The notes below the pieces were generated by a model, which searched no databases, was not told where the DNA came from, and saw nothing but the letters and a program-made list of their open reading frames with translations. A DNA stretch of 64,000 nt from Eudorina sp. 2006-703-Eu-15 (taxonomy: Eukaryota > Chlorophyta > Chlorophyceae > Chlamydomonadales > Volvocaceae), in assembly GCA_003117195.1 (NCBI GenBank), contig BDSI01000005.1, positions 1,534,857-1,598,856 on the forward strand, written 5' to 3'. The translations under genes and the position numbers were made by a program. Shown here piece by piece: positions 1 through 12,100 of this stretch; the first letter of the stretch is position 1, and every line of letters begins with the position of its first letter.

Positions 1-528
1 GTGTGCATTACCGTTTTCAGGCGAAAGGTGCGGATAGGGTGAGCGCCGTCCCGGATGTGTGAGGGCGTCCGCGTGTGCACTGTCTCATCTGAACTCAGCG
101 CCGGTGTTCGGGCGTGGGCTGTTGGGCTGGCGGCTCCCGTGCCCTGACCCGCGCCCAGCGCGCACGTCCGGCATGTCCGGATGCTCGCGGGGCGCGGGAG
201 TGGGGCGAGGATTGGCGAGGGACTCCGCCACCACCTGGTGCGGTATGCTACATACTGCCTGGTGAGTGCATCAGCCCCCTGCTTTCTGAAGGTTTGCGGC
301 AGCAGCGCCGGGGATGGGGTTGGGTCCAGCCGCGGCCTGGGGGGTTTCATTTGGGGTTTTGACATACGTGGACAGCGCTGCTGCTGTTTAGAGAGGCTAG
401 GCCATTACTTGCGAAAGCATCTCGCGGTGAGTGACAGCGGCGCCCGACGTCCATGGGTGCCGCCCCGCCGCCGTTCCCCGTAGCATTGGATAGGCGCACC
501 TTGTAAGGCGTGAACGGCGCTGCAGGAA

Positions 529-530
<2 letters not shown>

Positions 531-613
<83 letters not shown>
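531..613. repeat. (TG)n microsatellite
   Basis: About 41 uninterrupted TG dinucleotides. Long pure CA/GT tracts like this are common in volvocalean nuclear DNA. Similar short tracts occur at about 55081-55098 and 56787-56813. Confidence 0.97.
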
Positions 614-614
<1 letters not shown>

Positions 615-1109
615 TTCTGGAGGAGAACTGAGCCGCGAGGCAGGGGGCTGTTCGTAGGCAGTCCAGGCGGGCGTGTGATGTGCGACACGCCGCGTGACGA
701 GGATATGTAAATATGTAATAGAAAACTGAGCCGCGCGAAGCGAAGTCCAGCTTGACAGGCGATACAGGTGATGGAAATAGGTTAAAAAACCTGAATCCGA
801 CGGTGTAGATGTGTGTTGAATGAGAAGCCCATCAAGTGCGTATATGTGTGTATGCGTGTGCATGGGAGTGTCTCCATAAGGAGCATGCGTGAGAGTTTGG
901 CTGATGGATGCCAGCTGCATGAGGAGGCCTGTGCTGCTACGACGCCAAGGCGTCGCGTGTTGGGCGCGCGTGTGTACCTTCTGTATCATGGCGCACGCAA
1001 ACGTGGATAGCCACTCGTGGCTGCCGCGGCATGCCCGACGCGCGCCCATCGCCCCACCCTGGCGTCCATCAAATACCACCCACGCGCGGTGGACCCCGTA
1101 GCATCAGCT

Positions 1110-1163
1110 GGCTCCCTCATTGGGAGAGGAGGAGCTGGCTCCCCTTATCGGGAGAGGAGGAGC
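1110..1163. repeat. 27-bp tandem duplication
   Basis: Two adjacent imperfect copies (1110-1136 and 1137-1163), each starting GGCTCCC and ending with GGGAGAGGAGGAGC. Each copy can also fold on itself (GGCTCCC against GGGAG). No coding role seen. Confidence 0.8.
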
Positions 1164-2514
1164 AGCCCTCTTACCGGCGCGTCTCGGCGGAACAGCGCCG
1201 GCCGATCCGCTGACACTGTGGCTGGCAGCTCTCAGTCCACGGGTGGTGGAGGACATGACCACTGAGTGGGCAACAGGAGTCACAGCCGCTAATCGCTGAT
1301 CGCTGCTGCGTTGATGCGTTAAGAGGGCCATAAGCCCATGGCGTCACCATCACCATCACCATAAATGATGATGATGATGATGACGATGATTCGGTTGAGA
1401 TGTGCTCTGCTTCGGCCACTGGACCTCAGCCGGGGTCTCAGACGGACACCGTGCTAAGCATACCGACCTAGGGCCGAGCCGTGGCATGTCGCAGGGGAGC
1501 CTCGAGAAGCAAACATGAGCCCAACACCCAAATAATCCAATACATTTGCGGCCTGGCTTTCACAAACCAACGCCTGCCGGACCCTGAAGGCGGACTTAAC
1601 TCCCCGACGGGCCGTTAACATAACCGCTGTCGGTTGGACAGAGGATTGAACCTCCCAACGGCCTGGGGCGACCCGGCTCTCCCTCCGATGGCGACATCCA
1701 CTGCACTTTCCCTTTCAATGTCCACCGTCCCTCCGCCTCTCTCAATCCCCGGTGGGGCTAAGGCATCACCACCACCGGCCCGCGCCAACACCCGCCCGCG
1801 CCAACTAGGGGCTTGGTAGACACACAGCAACGATCCAACAGCAACGTTAGAAACACAGCAACGATTCGGTCCCGTGCGCGCACAGCGGGGACGCTGTGCG
1901 CAGCGCAGCCCCGCCCCTCCGAAAAGAGGATCGCGCCCTGAACCCAACAATGACTGCCCAACAAACCTCCCTCAACTGTACCACCCATTGGACCACCGAA
2001 AAGCGCTCACGCGGCTGACTGGCCCTAACCTCCCGCGATGCTGTTGGCCGCGAACAGGGAGGCCAACAGTATAGGGCGGCTCCACACAACATGCAGTCGG
2101 GGCCAGCAGATCGCGTTCGTTTTCACCCACCATCACCCGCATTCGTCAACCTATTACCAACTCCCAACCTGACTACGACCTCTCAGCGCCCGGTCTTAAT
2201 TTCAGGAAGAGTACTGTCCGCACGACCTCCGCGCTGCCTGCAGCAGCACCACCTGGCCCACACACCGCCTTATCCCGCTTTCGGCAATCCTATCCAATGT
2301 ATACATACATCTATGTACAGAGTTGTGCCCGCGGCTGCGGGGCCGCCTGTGCCACTGTGAGCGGTCCCCGCGGCTCATAACGATGCGCTGGACGTAGGGC
2401 CCCACTGGGCGCACGTGACCCTGGCAGGCCCGCATCCAGCTCTCCCCACTACCTCCTCCTTTCTCTTCAGAGCCAGCACCCGACAACGAACGCCCGGCCT
2501 CTCCCTCCCGGCCC

Positions 2515-2570
2515 CCCTCCCTCCCTCCCTCCCTCCCTCCCTCCCTCCCTCCCTCCCTCCCTCCCTCTCT
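2515..2570. repeat. (CCCT)n microsatellite
   Basis: A tract of about 13 CCCT tetranucleotides on the + strand, in the presumed 3' flank of the minus-strand EF-hand gene. Confidence 0.95.
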
Positions 2571-2780
2571 CGCGCGCTCACTCCGTCTGTTGCTCTTTCG
2601 TTCCCTCCCCGCTGCAGTTCGAACTGCAACTCCTCCCTCGCGAGGGTCGAGGCGGGTACTGCCACCGCAGACCGCCAGCGAGCGATAAAACGGCGCGGAA
2701 CGGCGCGCCCGGAGGGCGCCACCCACTTGGCAGCTACCCCGACCCCATCGCGGTCGATGACTCGACAGCCATCCCTCCTC

Positions 2781-4360
2781 TCATTTGTTGAGGAACAGGT
2801 TCACTTTCCTCGCGTAGTCTATGTAGCCGTCCTGGTTGAGCTCCAGCGAGTTGACCAACCTCATGACCTCGTCCTCCGGCATCTTGCCGTTGCAGTACTG
2901 AATCTGTCGCGTGTGCGACAGTAGCACATTGTACGGATGCCGCACAGAAAATATCAGTATTCCCACGCCGACCGCCGGCGGGCAGCGTTACTGCCTGTCC
3001 CAACATGCCTTTCACACCCCTCGAGACCCTGATCCCCTCTCGAGACAGTGATGACTTCCGCGGCTGACGCCGAGGCTGGCATGGGTGGTTCCTTTGGTCC
3101 CTGCTCTCTTTCCATCCTGAGCCTGCCCCCGGGGGGCCCCGACCTGCGACGCCCCACCCGCCACCACCACCGACTCACCAGCGCCCGTTCCAGCGCCTCA
3201 GGCGATATGCAGCCCGGGGGCGCGTCCCGATCCGCGAACAGCCGGAAAGCCCGCATCACGTCCGCCTTCTTGTACGGCAAGTCCTGGGGCTTGGCCATCA
3301 CCTGTACAGCGAAAACCGATGGCGACCCGACGGCGTGATAACCGAGGAACGGGCCGGCTCCTTTGTGGCCTGGCCTCGCGGGGCCTGACCTGGCCTGGCC
3401 TGGTCTGTTCTACCAGAGCCCAGGAGGTTGCTTCCGAGTCCCGCTGAGGCCTCCTGGCCCTGCCCCGCCTTGCTGAAACCCGAATGCCCCAATCCGTAAC
3501 GTCTAGTTGCTCCTGGCAAGATCGCTCCATGATATATCTTCGGCGCCTTTGGCGCCGCTGAACACACAAGAAGAGTCTTAATCACCATACCTGCAAGAAC
3601 TCGTGAAAGTCGATTTTCCCATCCCCGCTGTTGTCGATCTCCGCGATCATGGCCTCCAGATCCTCCTGTTTCACCTTCATACCTAGCATGTCCATCAGGT
3701 TTTTCACCTGGGGCCGTGGGGTAGAAGGGGACAGCACACGAGGATGGGGGCGAAGAAAGGAGGCGGGGAAAACGATGACGCCACGCCATGTGCCGGGCGT
3801 TACGCATCTCTGTAACAGGGACGCCACGGCCCAGATCCATTGCGTCGCGAATGCGTCTCGCAGCCGTGCGGGTCGGTGGGTTACCCTCCCTCAGCACATC
3901 GCTGATGTCTCTGCAACACCGCCGTGATGTCCCTCTCGATGGGCGGAGATGTCCCTACAAGTTCCCGGCGCGAAATCTGGGATGGATGACTCCCGCGAGA
4001 CGGGGCCGCAGGGGTTCTCCATACCTCGTCCGCCGGTGGGCAACACAAACAGTTTCCCCACAGGCCTCATGCGCCTCGCACCTCCTCTATGCTCAAGCTC
4101 CCCCCTTTATCCTTGTCCATCAAGTCGAAAACCTGAAGCGCACAGCGTGAACGAACTGAACGTTTTGCCCAACCGACGCGCACGTTTCAGTATTGCTGCA
4201 CCTGCCTCCTTCAAGTCCGCAATCTCCTGAGCTGTGAGCTCCAACTGGGGCCCATCCTGGAAAACATGAAAGAGCGCGGTTGCAACTTGGGTTCTTGTAG
4301 CGGTGTCGCGTCATTCCGAACTACAGCCGCGGCTGGTGGTAAACTAACCCGAGGAGGCAT
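2781..4360 (-). CDS. Four-EF-hand calmodulin/centrin-like protein
   Basis: Proposed coding order on the minus strand is 4360-4349, 4256-4202, 4155-4082, 3707-3591, 3301-3179, 2897-2781, giving about 165 residues, close to calmodulin and centrin length. EF-hand 1 (DKDKGGSLSIEE) and EF-hand 2 (DNSGDGKIDFHE) have canonical Ca-ligand spacing. EF-hand 3 (around ADRDAPPGCISPEALERAL) is degenerate. EF-hand 4 (ELNQDGYIDYAR) lacks the final Glu. A calmodulin-type lead-in LTAQEIADLKEA precedes EF1, so two N-terminal sites probably bind Ca. The last four exons join in phase with GT..AG borders. The 12-nt first exon and the 46-nt second intron, short for this lineage, are the weak points. Family (Ca sensor) is clear; whether it is an axonemal, centrin-like or general calmodulin-like protein is not decided by the sequence. 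Confidence 0.85.
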
Positions 4361-4949
4361 GCTGAATGTATTTCAATTTATGTATAACTGTCAAGGGTTG
4401 ATTGGGTCGCGGAGCCTCTGCGAAAAAGTATAATTACCAAAAGGGGATCGTCCCAAGCGTCTATATTGTTTCCATGACATTCAGCAAAATGCATGGTAAC
4501 GCGTTTACTTTGAGAAATAGCAGAGTTCTAATTGTAGTCATCAGCTACATTTGTCGTACACAATTGCTTCCTTCTCAGCTTCTCTCTGTGTAAACTGCTG
4601 CACTGTTGACAACACTTGATGTGCAGCGCAGATGCATCGTCACCACACGCTTGGCAACCAGAACAAGACGCTCCAGGCCGCTTCGGCTCTTCGCCGAAGG
4701 TAGGAACGCGATTGCGCCCCACTCGCCACCCCATGCAATGACCGCAAAATACCAAAACTTTGGGGGTTCGAGACCACTTGCTCTCGCCCCTGGTGATGCT
4801 CTGGCGCATTGTGCGCGACACTACACGTTACGTTGCCTACACGCCGTACCCGTCCCCAGGCCGCCTCCCTTGCCCTTCGCTCAACTCAAAACTGCTTCCG
4901 CTGCTCGTGCTATCACGGTTGTTGCTCCAGAGTTAATGGCCAGGAAGAC
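4361..4949. promoter_or_regulatory. Divergent intergenic region between EF-hand and DNAAF1-type genes
   Basis: This 589-bp segment separates the proposed starts of two genes transcribed away from each other, so it should hold both promoters. It is more AT-rich than the surrounding exons. No specific factor site or TATA box was identified with confidence. Confidence 0.5.
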
Positions 4950-7900
4950 ATGACCATCGCCAAGCTGATCGAGATATGTAAGGAGTCGGGGCAACCGGCG
5001 TCGCCGCTGGCGGTGACAAAGCTCGAGCTCAACTGCCAGCTCTTCACGCGCATTGGCGAGTGCATCGCCGAATACCGGTGGGTGTGCTGCTGGTGCTGTC
5101 ACATGCTTGCGCTTGACATCAATCCATCAGTCAACCCGCCTATCGGATCCTGGCCTCCGGAGGCCACTCACGGCCCCGCGGATTTCTGCCCTCGTGGGTA
5201 AGTCCACGTCAAGAAACACCCTTGATCGTCCCAACCACGTCGTCCCATCACTCCTGTCATGTTTGCCTGCCACCAACCTGACCTCCACCGCCAGCCACTC
5301 CCCCCCTCCCCTCCCTCTCCCACCCTTCTCCCCTCCTTCCCTGGGCTCGCAGGGACGTGCAGCAGCTGCACCTGGACCGCAATCGGATCAGCCGCATCGA
5401 AAATCTGTCCTCCCTGCGCCACCTGCGCTGCCTCTATCTGCAGGCGAGTGGGGACAGGGGCTATAAAGAAAAGCAACCCAGGGGACGTGGGCACGGAGGT
5501 CGGAGGGGTTACCGACGGTGGTATGGCAGGGAAGGTGAAGGGGGTCAGGGGAGCTTATGAATGGGTAGGCGTGGTTTGCTGCGCGGACTGCCAGAGCGAA
5601 GGGGGGTCCTAGGGCGCTTTCGGGCGGGCGGGAATCGGCCCAGGCGGCACTGCCCCGGCTCCCCGCAGCCGCTTTGCCCCCGCCGCTCCGTGCCGAACAC
5701 AAAACATATTCACGCAGCCGGAAACGCCGGGTGGGTTCGCTTATGAATGAATGAATGTTACAGCGGAGCCCGAAAAGGGATCAACGGTGTTACATCAATG
5801 AACACACACGCGCGCGCTGTGACACACACAGGAAGTGCTCGTTGAACCCATAAACACCGCCTCTTATCTAAACACACCGCCATGGGCGGGTCTCCCGCTC
5901 AAAACACCGCCAGGGTGCGGTGCACACAACCCCACACGGGCCCACCCGCACATGCACCTGGACTGCTGGACACGCCCCACAGGGTAACGCCCTCTGCGCC
6001 ATCGAGGGGCTGGAGGGGCTGTCGCAGCTGCGGGTCGTCAACCTGTCCGGGAATGCCATCACCCGGGTCAGCGGACTTGACCGCCTGCCGCGGCTGGAGG
6101 CGCTGCTGGTGGGTGGATGGCGGGTGTGCGCTGATGGGGCCGATGTGGATCGGTCGTTGAGTGGGATAGAATTCAGCTGTCGTGCACCTATGGCGGCACG
6201 ACAATTCTGTGGCGCCGTCAACCGACAGCTGGTGGACGCCTTAGTCAGGTTAACAGCTCTACGCCCAGACGCGCGAAGCTCGGTAACGGCTTAACACTTC
6301 AGCAGGAGACATCAGCCGGAAGATCCCCAGAATCCCCATCCGCGGAATGCCTTTGTCCGGCGCAGTACGATCAGCATGGCCAGCCTACCAGGGACCCGGA
6401 ACTTGCGCACCCGGGTTCGAATCTGAATGTAAGCCAACTTCACCAGAAGCAAACTGATCTGAGTTGACCGCGCCTCAACTCTGCACACCTTATCTAACCC
6501 CACCCGCCCCTTCCCCTCCCCCAGCTGTCCGACAATCAGCTGTCCGACGGCCCCAGCATTCAACACCTGGTGGGCTGTACGGCTCTCTGCGAGGTGCGGG
6601 CTGAGGGGTGAGGAGATGAAACGAAGAACAAGCCCAGGGGCGCTGGGAGTTAGGCAAGGCGAGGTGTGCGGAGGGTGGGAAGGTGCGGAGGGGCTGGGGT
6701 AAGAGGGGCTGTCAGAGAGCCGCGGGTGGGCGTTTGTCTCCGTGAAGAATGTCAGTTGGTAAGTTGGTGGTTGTGGTGGTTGTGGTGGGCTGTTGAGGAC
6801 TCCTCATGCAAGGGAGAGGAGGTTACCGTGATGCCGGGCACGGGTATCAGACGGGGCCGAACAGGAGAAGCACTGTACGACATGCTCGCCCTGACGGCAC
6901 CGCGAGCTTCCCCCAGCGTTGAGTCCGGGGCGCACTGTCAGCCCTCCGACTCGACCCACTCCTCCACACCTCCCGTCACTCCGGCACCTAGCGCTCCCAT
7001 CCCTGCCCTCTCCGCCCTCCTTCCCTTTCAGCTGGATCTGGGACACAACCAACTCTGGGACGCCGAGGGTGTACTGCAGGTACCGCGCGCGCGTGTGTGT
7101 GTGATACAAAACAGAACATAAAGGATTAAGCTACGGTGTTGGCGCGGCGTAATGAATCGGTGTGGAGGCGCGCAAGACATAGTAAACGGATGTGTACAGG
7201 GAGGGTACGGATGGCTGGGATGTGTGTGTATGTGTGTCGTACAATACCCTGGCCGCCGCGCGTGCCCCCGCCGGGGTTCCCCCCTTGGCCCTGGTTCGCC
7301 CGCCCAGCCACCCGCCCACCGGGGAGCCAAATTTCTTGTCCTTGTCGTCGGGGGTCGCGGACATGGCCACGGGGGTGCCGTGCTAGGTGCGGTCATGTGG
7401 CTGGGTTTCAGCGTTCTCCTCCCGTCTGGGTTCTTTTGACAGCTGCGTACCTGCTGTCATCCCACCCTTCCAATCCTGTATACCCCCTTCCCTCTCCACC
7501 CCATCCACACAATGACAACCGCCCTCAGGTCCTTGCAGCCATGCCCAGCCTCTGCACCCTCACCCTGGAACACAACCCCCTGGCGGCGGCATCGCATAAG
7601 CACCCACACCCGCACCAGCACCCGCACCAGCACCCGTGCAGGCCACAGGAGGCGGCCCCGGTTACGGCAGCTGACACGGCGGGCGAGTCTCCTGCCGCAC
7701 CCGGTCATGTGGACCCGCCCGCCTCCGGGGCAGGTGCCGCGCGCGGCTCCCCACCGCTGGCGTTCTACCGGTGAGAGCTGACGGCGGTGACACCTGCCTG
7801 GCAGTGCCGGACAGCAGCAATCCCCCCTCCCCGCCCCCTTGATGGGCTGCGCTGTCCTGCCCTGCCCTGCACCCTCCCTCGCCTACGGCACCGCATATCG

Positions 7901-8782
7901 TACAGCGCAAGAGCAAACCGCCAGCTCACCCCAAAGCCGGGTACGGCCGCTCATGGCCAGATCTCATGGCGGTACTGGATCTCCACGACCAGATCTCAAA
8001 GCAGTCGACGGACCTGCCGTAATGTCCTATGGCTTGGGAGGACTTCGTGTGCCCCTCCCCATCCTGCACCGCCACACACATGGGTTCCTTTTCTAAACAC
8101 ACACGCGACCGCCCCATTTCCACCCCGTCACTCCCCGCCCTGCAGTCGTACAGTAGTGGCCCGCTGCCACCACCTGACGGCTCTTGACCACCGGGCGGTA
8201 TTCCCCCAGGAGCGACGGTACGGCAGGAGCGGGGGTACGGCAAGGGCGGGGTACGGCACCAAGTTCAGCCCTGGGGGCGCAACAGATCGGGTCGGATTCT
8301 CGGGTTTGGGGGCGATGCAGGGACTCCAGGATTGAGGATTTTGCTGCTCCTAGGCGTTGCATGGTACCTGCTACGGTGGAGTTACATCCGAGGCCGGTGG
8401 GTGTGTGGTATGTGCGGATGTGGCTCCCAGACACCATACTTACCTGGGCTTTCGGCGGTCACCACAGAGCCGCAGTACGGAGTCATCGTACACTTATCGT
8501 ACTGCCGCCCCGTCGCTTCGGCTCCCATGGTGTAGGTACGCAGAGGCCTGGTGGGAGCAGTCCCAGCAGCAACAACAGCAGCAGCAGCAACAACAACAAC
8601 AGCAACACGAACTTAACGAACAGCAGCAGCAGCAGCAAGGCGCGGGGCAGCTGGGGGGCGGGGGTGAGATGGCCATGGCGGCCGGCACCGCGGCGGTGGC
8701 AGCGGGGCCCATGGGCGGCTCAACAGCCGCGGGGGCCGGTCCTCTGGATGGGGGGAAGGTGGCGACCGATGTGCTGTACCCG
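4950..8782 (+). CDS. Leucine-rich-repeat protein of the DNAAF1/ODA7 (LRRC50) dynein-assembly family
   Basis: Exons 4950-5077, 5353-5443, 5983-6108, 6525-6593, 7032-7079, 7529-7770, 8146-8217 and 8536-8782 join in phase to 341 codons. The start (MTIAKLIEICKESGQ) matches the short N-terminal helix of DNAAF1 proteins. Then come SDS22-type repeats, for example LHLDRNRISRIENL, VNLSGNAITRVSGL, LSDNQLSDG and LDLGHNQLWDAEGV. After them is the family's LRR cap, RTVVARCHHLTALDHRAVF followed by AEAW, like the human RRTV..LTYLDDRPVF..AEAW. A His/Pro/Ala-rich insertion of about 55 residues sits between the last repeat and the cap. The eighth exon has a Gln tract. Known family members are cytoplasmic factors for preassembly of ciliary dynein arms. 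One intron (5444-5982) needs a GC donor. The frame may continue into the F-box-like exons downstream. If it does not, the protein ends at a stop at 8867-8869. It could be a DNAAF1 paralogue instead of the true ODA7 gene. Confidence 0.8.
5742..5800 (+). repeat. Short dispersed repeat copy in a DNAAF1-type gene intron
   Basis: TGAATGAATGAATGTTACAGC followed by GGAGCCCGAAAAGGGATCAA and CGGTGTTAC matches the heads of the copies at 23476 and 47405, then diverges. It is a 5'-end fragment in intron 2 of the LRR gene. Confidence 0.75.
8559..8640 (+). repeat. CAG/CAA tract encoding polyglutamine
   Basis: Mixed CAG and CAA codons encode two Gln runs broken by a short HELNE segment, inside the eighth exon of the LRR gene. 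Such interrupted Gln runs are typical of GC-rich algal proteins. Confidence 0.9.
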
Positions 8783-9157
8783 GTACGACGAAAGAGTGTT
8801 GCCCCGGGGCCCGGGCCAGCTGCGTGGGCGTTTCTGCGGGTACGACTGCCGTACCCTCTGGGGGAATAGTCATTAGGATGCACGGCATCGCCGCAGCGCT
8901 CGGACCAGCGGTCGGGGGTCAGTGCATCCGCCCCCGCCGCCCCAATGCGGCTGCGATCCCTTCATGTGCCATTGGGCTATGTGCGAGGTGCAAGGTGTGA
9001 AGTGCAAGGTGCCGCGCTCCGCTATGATGGTTTGGGCAATCGGGACGCCCTGCACTGACGCGCCCCTCCCTCCCTCCCTCCCTTTTCTCCCGCCGGGCGC
9101 CGGCCCTTGCCTCCCGCGTCTACCCGCTTGGCCCCACCCTCTTGGGACCGCCCGCAG

Positions 9158-12100
9158 ATCCTGACCCGGCTGGACTGCCGGTCTCTGGTGATGGCGGCGC
9201 TGAGCTGCCGCAGCTGGGCGGCAGTGGCGGCCTTCCCGCTGGCTCGGCAGAGGCTGCTGCGGGCGCAGGTGTGCGGCTGGAATGCGGCGGCGGCGGTGGT
9301 GGTGGTGGTGGTGTAAGGGTTGAGATGAAGGACAAACGTATAACGCACCGGGGCACACCTAACGGACATAGAATGCTTAACGTGATGGAGTACCCGCGCA
9401 GGGAGGAAATGGGGTGTAAGGCTGTGGGGAACGAAGGCGTGAGTGAGGTTTTAAAGGTGAGAGGGACATTGGACCGGGTCGGAGCGGCACGGGTCGGCGC
9501 CTGCCTCGCCAACCGCCCACCGCCCACCGTCAAACCCCACAGGCTGCCCTCTGCGACGCCGCCGCCGCGGTCCCGCGCCTCGCGGCTGATATCACGGAAG
9601 TACGACGGGACGAGCTGGACGAACTGCTTGTCTCGCCGGGGCCGTAAGTCGCCACCAACGCTGTCTCGGGGCCTCGAGGGCAAGAGAGGGACGGAATCCC
9701 CCTTGCGGCCAGGGGTACTGCCGATTGGCCGTGTTTGAAATGCAAACAAACCGTTGGCATGGGGGTCGTCAGAGGGCGAAAATCGGGGTGGTTGGGGTGG
9801 TTGGGGTGGTTGGGGTTAGTCAGTGCAGTGTCCGACACCCCCTCGTCCGTTGAGAAACCCCGACCAAGACCACGTCCCCGGTGACCCCACATCCCCCGCC
9901 ACCGCACCGCGCCCGGGGGTCTATCCGCAGACCTTCGAGGCCGCTGGTGCAGCTCTTCTTCGCGCTGCAGGTGCTGTGGGCTCGGTACCGCCGCCGGCGC
10001 GCGAGGCGCGAGGAGCGGCGGGCGACGCGCCTGGGGGAGCGACTGGCCGCGCTGCTGCTACAGCAGCAACAGCAACAGCGCCCGCAGCACCATCAGCCGC
10101 GACAATGCCAGCCGCGACAGCAACAGCCCGGGGAGAAGGCGCACGAGGAGGAGGCGCAGCAGGAGCAGCAGCAGCATCAGGAGAAGAAAGTCGGGCTGCA
10201 TCAGACAGAGCCGGGGCAGGCGCCGCGCGGCTCAGAGCTGCCTTCTGAAGTGAGCCTGCAGCAGCCCCGCGCATCAGGCGACCTGAGCTCCAATAGTGGC
10301 CAGGGCGCCAGCGGGCAGGGCGCCAGCGGCCGCTCAATGAGCCACCCAGCGGATCCACGGCCGGGCTCGCAACTTGATTTCGATCTGGATTTGGATCTGC
10401 TTGGCGGCTCGGACTCAGATCTGGATTCGGACGAGCAAGAGGATGCGGAGCAAGAGGACGAGATTTCGGATCTGGATCCGGAGCCGGTGGATCTGGACAG
10501 CCAGACGTGGCGCACCGCGAGCTGGGAGGCGGCGAGGGAGCTGCTGCGGGTGCGTCGGCCGTTTCGGCGGTCCCACGTGCTGCAATTGGCCTGGCTGGGG
10601 TAGCAAGAAGGGCGAGGCAACCGACTGTGCCGCCAACCACTTCCCTACCACTAACTTACCTTGTTTACCACCTTGTCGCCCACCCGCCGCTCGCCTCCTC
10701 ACCCGCCTGTCCCCTCCCCTCGCCTCCTCCTCCTCCTCCTCCTCCACAATTGTGGATGTGTCTGGGCTGTTTTTCGTTTTTATCCTCCACGATTCCTCCC
10801 CCGTCTCCCCCGATCCGCAAGGACCGCGAGTTCCCGCTGCCGGCGCTGCTGGCGGTGCTGCCGTTGGGGCCGCGCGCGCTGGCGGCCCTGCGGTGCCGTA
10901 CAGGTAGCGCCGACGACCTGGACTTCTATGTCCCCGAGCTACGGCCGCAGGACGTTGTACGACAGAACGCAAGCGCCGGCAGGTGCGCCCCCGGGGGCGG
11001 GAGGGACGTACGTGCGCTGTGTGTTTCGTGTTTCGTGTTTCGTGTTTCGTGGGATCATGTCGCTGCGCGTGTTGAGTGTGGCTGGATGGTGCCACACAGC
11101 GAGGATGCCGGATGACTTGGGAGGAGGAGCCGCGGAGAAGTACGGACGGGACGAAACTCTGGCCCGTCTGTACGGCAATCACCTGCCCAGCGCATCCTGT
11201 GTGCTGGGGCGGGCGGGCGGGCGCAGGCTGACAGCGCCATTCACCGGGTGTGTGCTCGTGCCAGGTGCTGCCTTGACACTCTCCTGCCCGCGGGCTTGAT
11301 CGTGTCCGGCCCTGGCACCCAAGGATTGGAGGGTTGCAGGGTTGCAGGCTTGGAGGTTTGGAGGGTTGCAGGGTTGGAGGGTTGGAGGGTTGGAGGGTTG
11401 CAGGGTCGGCGCTCCAACCGGGGTCCTGGCCCTCTGTGGTCTTGCCCTGCTCCTCCCTCCCTGGACGCACGGGCAACACACGCCCCGCGGAGCAAACCCA
11501 CCCAGCGCGCTCCTTCCACCCAACTGCGGGCGTCCTTACGTGCCATCATCCTGCCGCCATTTACCCACCACCACCACCTCTTGTCCCTGCCGTGCTTTCC
11601 ACCTTGGCATCCGTACGGCCGTACAGCCATTGGACGGTGCATTATGTGTGGTGTAAGGTTGCGCATCCTGCCACCCTATCGCCCCGCCCCAACTGAATGC
11701 CGTACTGCCGCATGGCGCCTCCGCCGTACTGCAATACCCGTAGGCTGGCCGAGTGGCTCCTGGGTGTGGAGGCGCACTGTCGGGCGGCTCACGAGCTGGA
11801 CGCGGCCCGGGCCTGGGGCTGGCCGGGGAGCGTCACTGGCGGGGCAGTCACTGGCGGGGCAGTCCAGGACCGGGCCCGGGCCCGGGACCGGCAGGGAGGA
11901 GGGCAAGGTGACTGGGAAAGGGAAGGCGAAGGGGAAGGGCAGGGAGGAGGAGGTGTGGAAGGTGTTGGGGGCTGCAGCAGCGGCCTTGAAGCTGGAAGAT
12001 CCGCAGCCCCGGCTGCGGGCGGAGGGGTGGAGGTCGGACCGGGAGGCGGCTTCAGTGGCGAGGGAAGGGGGAGAGCCAACGAAGAGTCGATTGGTGACCA

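Larger units (their letters stand above)
1..2780. other. Stretch without a supportable gene
   Basis: No open frame here shows conserved motifs or the C/G-ending codon pattern seen in the real exons further on. The stretch holds a long GT tract, a short tandem duplication, a CAT/GAT trinucleotide patch near 1345-1392 and a CCCT tract, listed separately where clear. It may include the end of a gene lying to the left of the window or a 3' flank of the minus-strand EF-hand gene that ends at 2781. Confidence 0.6.

Noticed and set aside
405..1079. 224-codon minus-strand ORF with a long Thr-His run
   Set aside because: It is driven by the GT microsatellite, with no motif and no exon-like codon bias elsewhere in the frame.
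2202..2924. ORFs through the CCCT tract (GREGGREGG or PPSLPPSL repeats)
   Set aside because: Simple-sequence artefact without conserved flanks.
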